The notes under the pieces are model-generated. The model was given only the letters and a program-made list of their open reading frames with translations, did not search any database and was not told the origin of the DNA. From Bryobacterales bacterium (GTDB lineage Bacteria > Acidobacteriota > Terriglobia > Bryobacterales > Bryobacteraceae), in NCBI GenBank assembly GCA_003167255.1, contig PMTR01000095.1, positions 65,386-99,625 of the forward strand: a stretch of DNA of 34,240 bases. The letters run 5' to 3'. Both the position numbers and the translations under genes were made by a program. Positions 32,758 to 34,240 of the stretch are shown piece after piece. Numbering within the stretch: the stretch's first letter is position 1; the number at the start of each line of letters is the position of its first letter.

Positions 32758-33060
32758 TCAAGACGCCATCCGGTACGGCTGGCCGCGCCGGTTCCGGCGG
32801 AAGCGCTTGTGGAGATCCACGACGTAGTTCCGCGCCCACTCCCGACCCCGCATAGCCACCACCTGTGGGATGCCCGGACACCGGAAGGCGCGTTCGATCA
32901 GCCCCTCGCGGTCGCCGGCCTCGATCATCGCGTGGCACGCCTCGCACGCCAGCCAGTCCTCGACGCTCTTGGACCCGAAGGAATCGTGGAACGTCGCCGC
33001 CGGATACCGCCACAACGGGTTCGCACCGGAACAGAAGTCGCAGATGGTCGCGCCGGTCAT
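32758..33060 (-). CDS. Small zinc-ribbon-like protein of mobile-element type
   Basis: A 100-aa protein. The ATG at 33060 (MTGATICDFC) was chosen over an upstream GTG because it overlaps the stop of the preceding gene (ATGA). Two Cys pairs, CDFC near the start and CEAC further on (WLACEACHAMIEAGDREGLIERA), suggest one zinc site. The C-terminus is basic (DLHKRFRRNRRGQPYRM). Similar short proteins are familiar from actinobacterial plasmids and integrative elements, with no known role. Confidence 0.65.
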   Translation of the reverse strand: MTGATICDFCSGANPLWRYPAATFHDSFGSKSVEDWLACEACHAMIEAGDREGLIERAFRCPGIPQVVAMRGREWARNYVVDLHKRFRRNRRGQPYRMAS

Positions 33061-33338
33061 GTGGTTGAACAGCGGCACCTGCCGTTCGCCTTCAGCATCT
33101 CGTGAACGCGGTCGAGCCGATCCGAAAACCGCTGGAGGTTGTCGAGGGTCTGTTCACGTGCCAGTTCCACCGCCACGTAATCGCCGTGCGCGTTCATCGG
33201 GCACGCCATCGCCAGGAGGAGGCGAGCTTCGGCTTCGTCACCAACGGAATAGACTGGCAACCGGCCTCTCGGCAGGCTTCGACCGAAGCCCACGATCACC
33301 GCTCAATAGATCTTGACGGGCTGGCTGTACCGGCTCAT
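33057..33338 (-). pseudogene. Small island protein with an in-frame TGA at codon 12
   Basis: The ATG at 33338 (MSRYSQPVKIY) has an excellent Shine-Dalgarno (GGGAGG, 5 nt away), but codon 12 is TGA (33303-33305). The same frame then continues for 82 codons (AVIVGFGRSLPRGRLPVYSV ... VHEMLKANGR). A GTG at 33299 could restart translation but lacks a Shine-Dalgarno. The most likely explanation is a nonsense mutation (for example TGG to TGA); the alternative is a short leader peptide plus an 80-aa protein from the GTG. The end overlaps the next gene by 4 bp. The product is acidic with EAEARLLLAMACP and VAVELAREQTLDNLQRF; its role is unknown. Confidence 0.55.
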
Positions 33339-33366
33339 CCGCGCCTCCCGGCCAATTCGAAGACGT

Positions 33367-33711
33367 TCATGCATCGCCGTTCCCCTTGGCCCCGTGCTTC
33401 TTGCCGTTGCCAGGCAGCACCAGCACCAGCGTCCACGCCTGAGCGGGCAGCGCGCGGAAGATCGCACCCAGGTCTTCATAGCCGTGCTTGACCGAGATTT
33501 TCGCCAGTGCCATCCGGTGCGTCGGCGACGGCGAGACGAGGCGGCGTTCCCACCGGGAGATCCTGCACCTGCGCATCATCTCGCCGCCCCTATGCTCACC
33601 CCACTTGTTCATTTCGGCCGCCAGCCGAATCTGCGACCAACGCAGCCGTTCCCTCAGGACCATCACGGCCACGCTCATCGCGTTGCGCATCAACATCGTG
33701 GTCCCTTTCAT
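33367..33711 (-). CDS. XRE-like helix-turn-helix protein
   Basis: A 114-aa protein. The ATG at 33711 has a strong Shine-Dalgarno (GGGAGG, 6 nt away) and overlaps the upstream stop (ATGA). Residues about 12-60 (VMVLRERLRWSQIRLAAEM ... ISRWERRLVSPSPTHRMALA) form a Cro/CI-type helix-turn-helix, with SQxxLA in helix 2-3 and ISRWERR for recognition. The C-terminal part is short and hydrophobic (AQAWTLVLVLPGNGKK). It may regulate the island genes. Confidence 0.7.
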   Translation of the reverse strand: MKGTTMLMRNAMSVAVMVLRERLRWSQIRLAAEMNKWGEHRGGEMMRRCRISRWERRLVSPSPTHRMALAKISVKHGYEDLGAIFRALPAQAWTLVLVLPGNGKKHGAKGNGDA

Positions 33712-34061
33712 GGGGACCCTCCCGAGCCGCACACAGGGCACGGGCGAACCAGACCTCCCACCAAGACACGCTCCAAGCCTTCACACCACGGGCATGCTTC
33801 ACGGGCAGCAAGAATCGGGATCACGATTCCGGGCATGCCGGGCGGATCATCGACGGCGAAGAAGAACGCCCTGAACCCTTCGCCGCGCGGCCCGAAGGAA
33901 TCGCTGGTTACGTGGACGCCTTCGCGGCTGCCGTAAATCGTGGCGACGACTTTCCCGGCGCGCACAACCTCGACGATGGCTTCCTCTTCCCGTCCAGGCT
34001 GGAGGTGCCCACGCTGGCGAAGCCTCAACACGCTGCGCTTGGTCAAGCTATCGTCTTCCAT
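33708..34061 (-). CDS. Island protein with a C-terminal double CxxC zinc ribbon
   Basis: A 117-aa protein. The ATG at 34061 follows GAGGAAGG at 4 nt and overlaps the upstream stop (TGATG). The N-terminal part is beta-rich (AIVEVVRAGKVVATIYGSR), and the C-terminus has CPWC and CPVC 21 residues apart, a likely zinc ribbon. No family is recognised. It is coupled to the XRE-like gene by a 4-bp overlap. Confidence 0.65.
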   Translation of the reverse strand: MEDDSLTKRSVLRLRQRGHLQPGREEEAIVEVVRAGKVVATIYGSREGVHVTSDSFGPRGEGFRAFFFAVDDPPGMPGIVIPILAAREACPWCEGLERVLVGGLVRPCPVCGSGGSP

Positions 34062-34240
34062 CAACCCTTCCTCACCCTCGCGATCTGGAGATCCTGGCCG
34101 CGCAAGTCCCGCCAGCCACCCGGGTGGTGGAGGGCAAAGAAGCCGACCATCTGACCGTCGTGCTCGTGGCGGATGACGACCAGGAAGTCCACGCGCCACT
34201 CGTGCATGATCTGCTTCGCCTGGTGCGACACCGATTCCGG
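34061..34240 (-). CDS. Partial gene running off the window end, unknown
   Basis: The last 59 codons of a minus-strand gene (HEWRVDFLVVIRHEHDGQMV, then GFFALHHPGGWRDLRGQDLQ), stopping at TGA 34061-34063, which overlaps the next ATG. Its start lies beyond the window. No family is recognised. Confidence 0.55.
   Translation of the reverse strand, partial: PESVSHQAKQIMHEWRVDFLVVIRHEHDGQMVGFFALHHPGGWRDLRGQDLQIARVRKG

Larger units (their letters stand above)
32452..34240. mobile_element. Edge of a second integrated island at tRNA-Ala(GGC), continuing beyond the window
   Basis: To the right of the tRNA-Ala 3' half lies a run of small, overlapping minus-strand genes with strong Shine-Dalgarno sites, unlike the chromosomal genes to the left. 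They include an XRE-like regulator and zinc-ribbon proteins common on actinobacterial-type integrative elements and phages. The integration geometry predicts an intact tRNA-Ala at the far end. 32452-32757 holds no convincing gene; it contains repeats described separately. No recombinase gene is seen within the window. Confidence 0.6.

Noticed and set aside
1-34240. CRISPR array, rRNA operon or replication origin
   Set aside because: No regularly spaced repeat-spacer pattern, no rRNA-like sequence and no DnaA-box cluster was seen.

Overview
The window looks like chromosomal DNA from an Acidobacteriota bacterium close to the Solibacter lineage. It is GC-rich, and it has a secreted HAF-repeat protein with a Solibacter-type (TIGR03437-like) C-terminal domain, a carboxypeptidase-regulatory-like secreted protein, a membrane Ser/Thr kinase of the IGQTISHY type, a GH92 glycosidase and a family of short MENGHE-type coiled-coil proteins. 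This placement is inferred from protein style, not from a marker gene.

Layout. 1-1.8 kb: a secreted CarboxypepD_reg-like protein followed by a strong hairpin cluster. 1.86-3.94 kb: a tRNA-Leu(CAA) gene cut in its anticodon loop by a decayed 2-kb integrative element. The element carries a truncated tyrosine recombinase, a second complete tRNA-Leu(CAA) and a frameshifted AbiEi-type antitoxin. 3.93-4.76 kb: a cassette with two coiled-coil genes between 32-bp direct repeats; the left repeat includes the tRNA-Leu 3' end. 4.75-11.43 kb (minus): a probable operon STAS protein, GAF-GAF-sigma54 activator, GH92 glycosidase, Ser/Thr kinase. 11.6-14.1 kb (plus): a GT-C-like membrane protein and an MFS transporter. 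14.1-16.1 kb (minus): a small secreted protein and a CHASE2 protein, translationally coupled. 16.2-19.0 kb (plus): a broken OFA-type MFS transporter and acetyl-CoA synthetase.

19.2-21.4 kb is a toxin-antitoxin and pseudogene zone: an intact RelE-like pair, an ammonium-transporter remnant, and a brnT toxin gene split by about 0.9 kb of lower-GC DNA carrying a membrane-protein gene, with its CopG-family antitoxin still intact. 21.5-23.2 kb: the HAF/TIGR03437 protein. 23.2-27.5 kb (minus): thrC-tldD-tldE with overlapping ends, and a small membrane protein. 27.6-32.3 kb: a 65-aa membrane protein, an IS1634-like transposase remnant and a large Lhr-type helicase. 32.4 kb to the end: a 3' half of tRNA-Ala(GGC) marks the edge of a second island with tightly overlapping small minus-strand genes running off the window.

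The most unusual points are the split tRNA-Leu(CAA) whose interrupting element carries a tRNA with the same anticodon, the 32-bp-repeat cassette at the same tRNA 3' end, the interrupted brnT-antitoxin operon, and three promoters whose -10 box ends exactly 6 nt before the start codon (predicted leaderless mRNAs).
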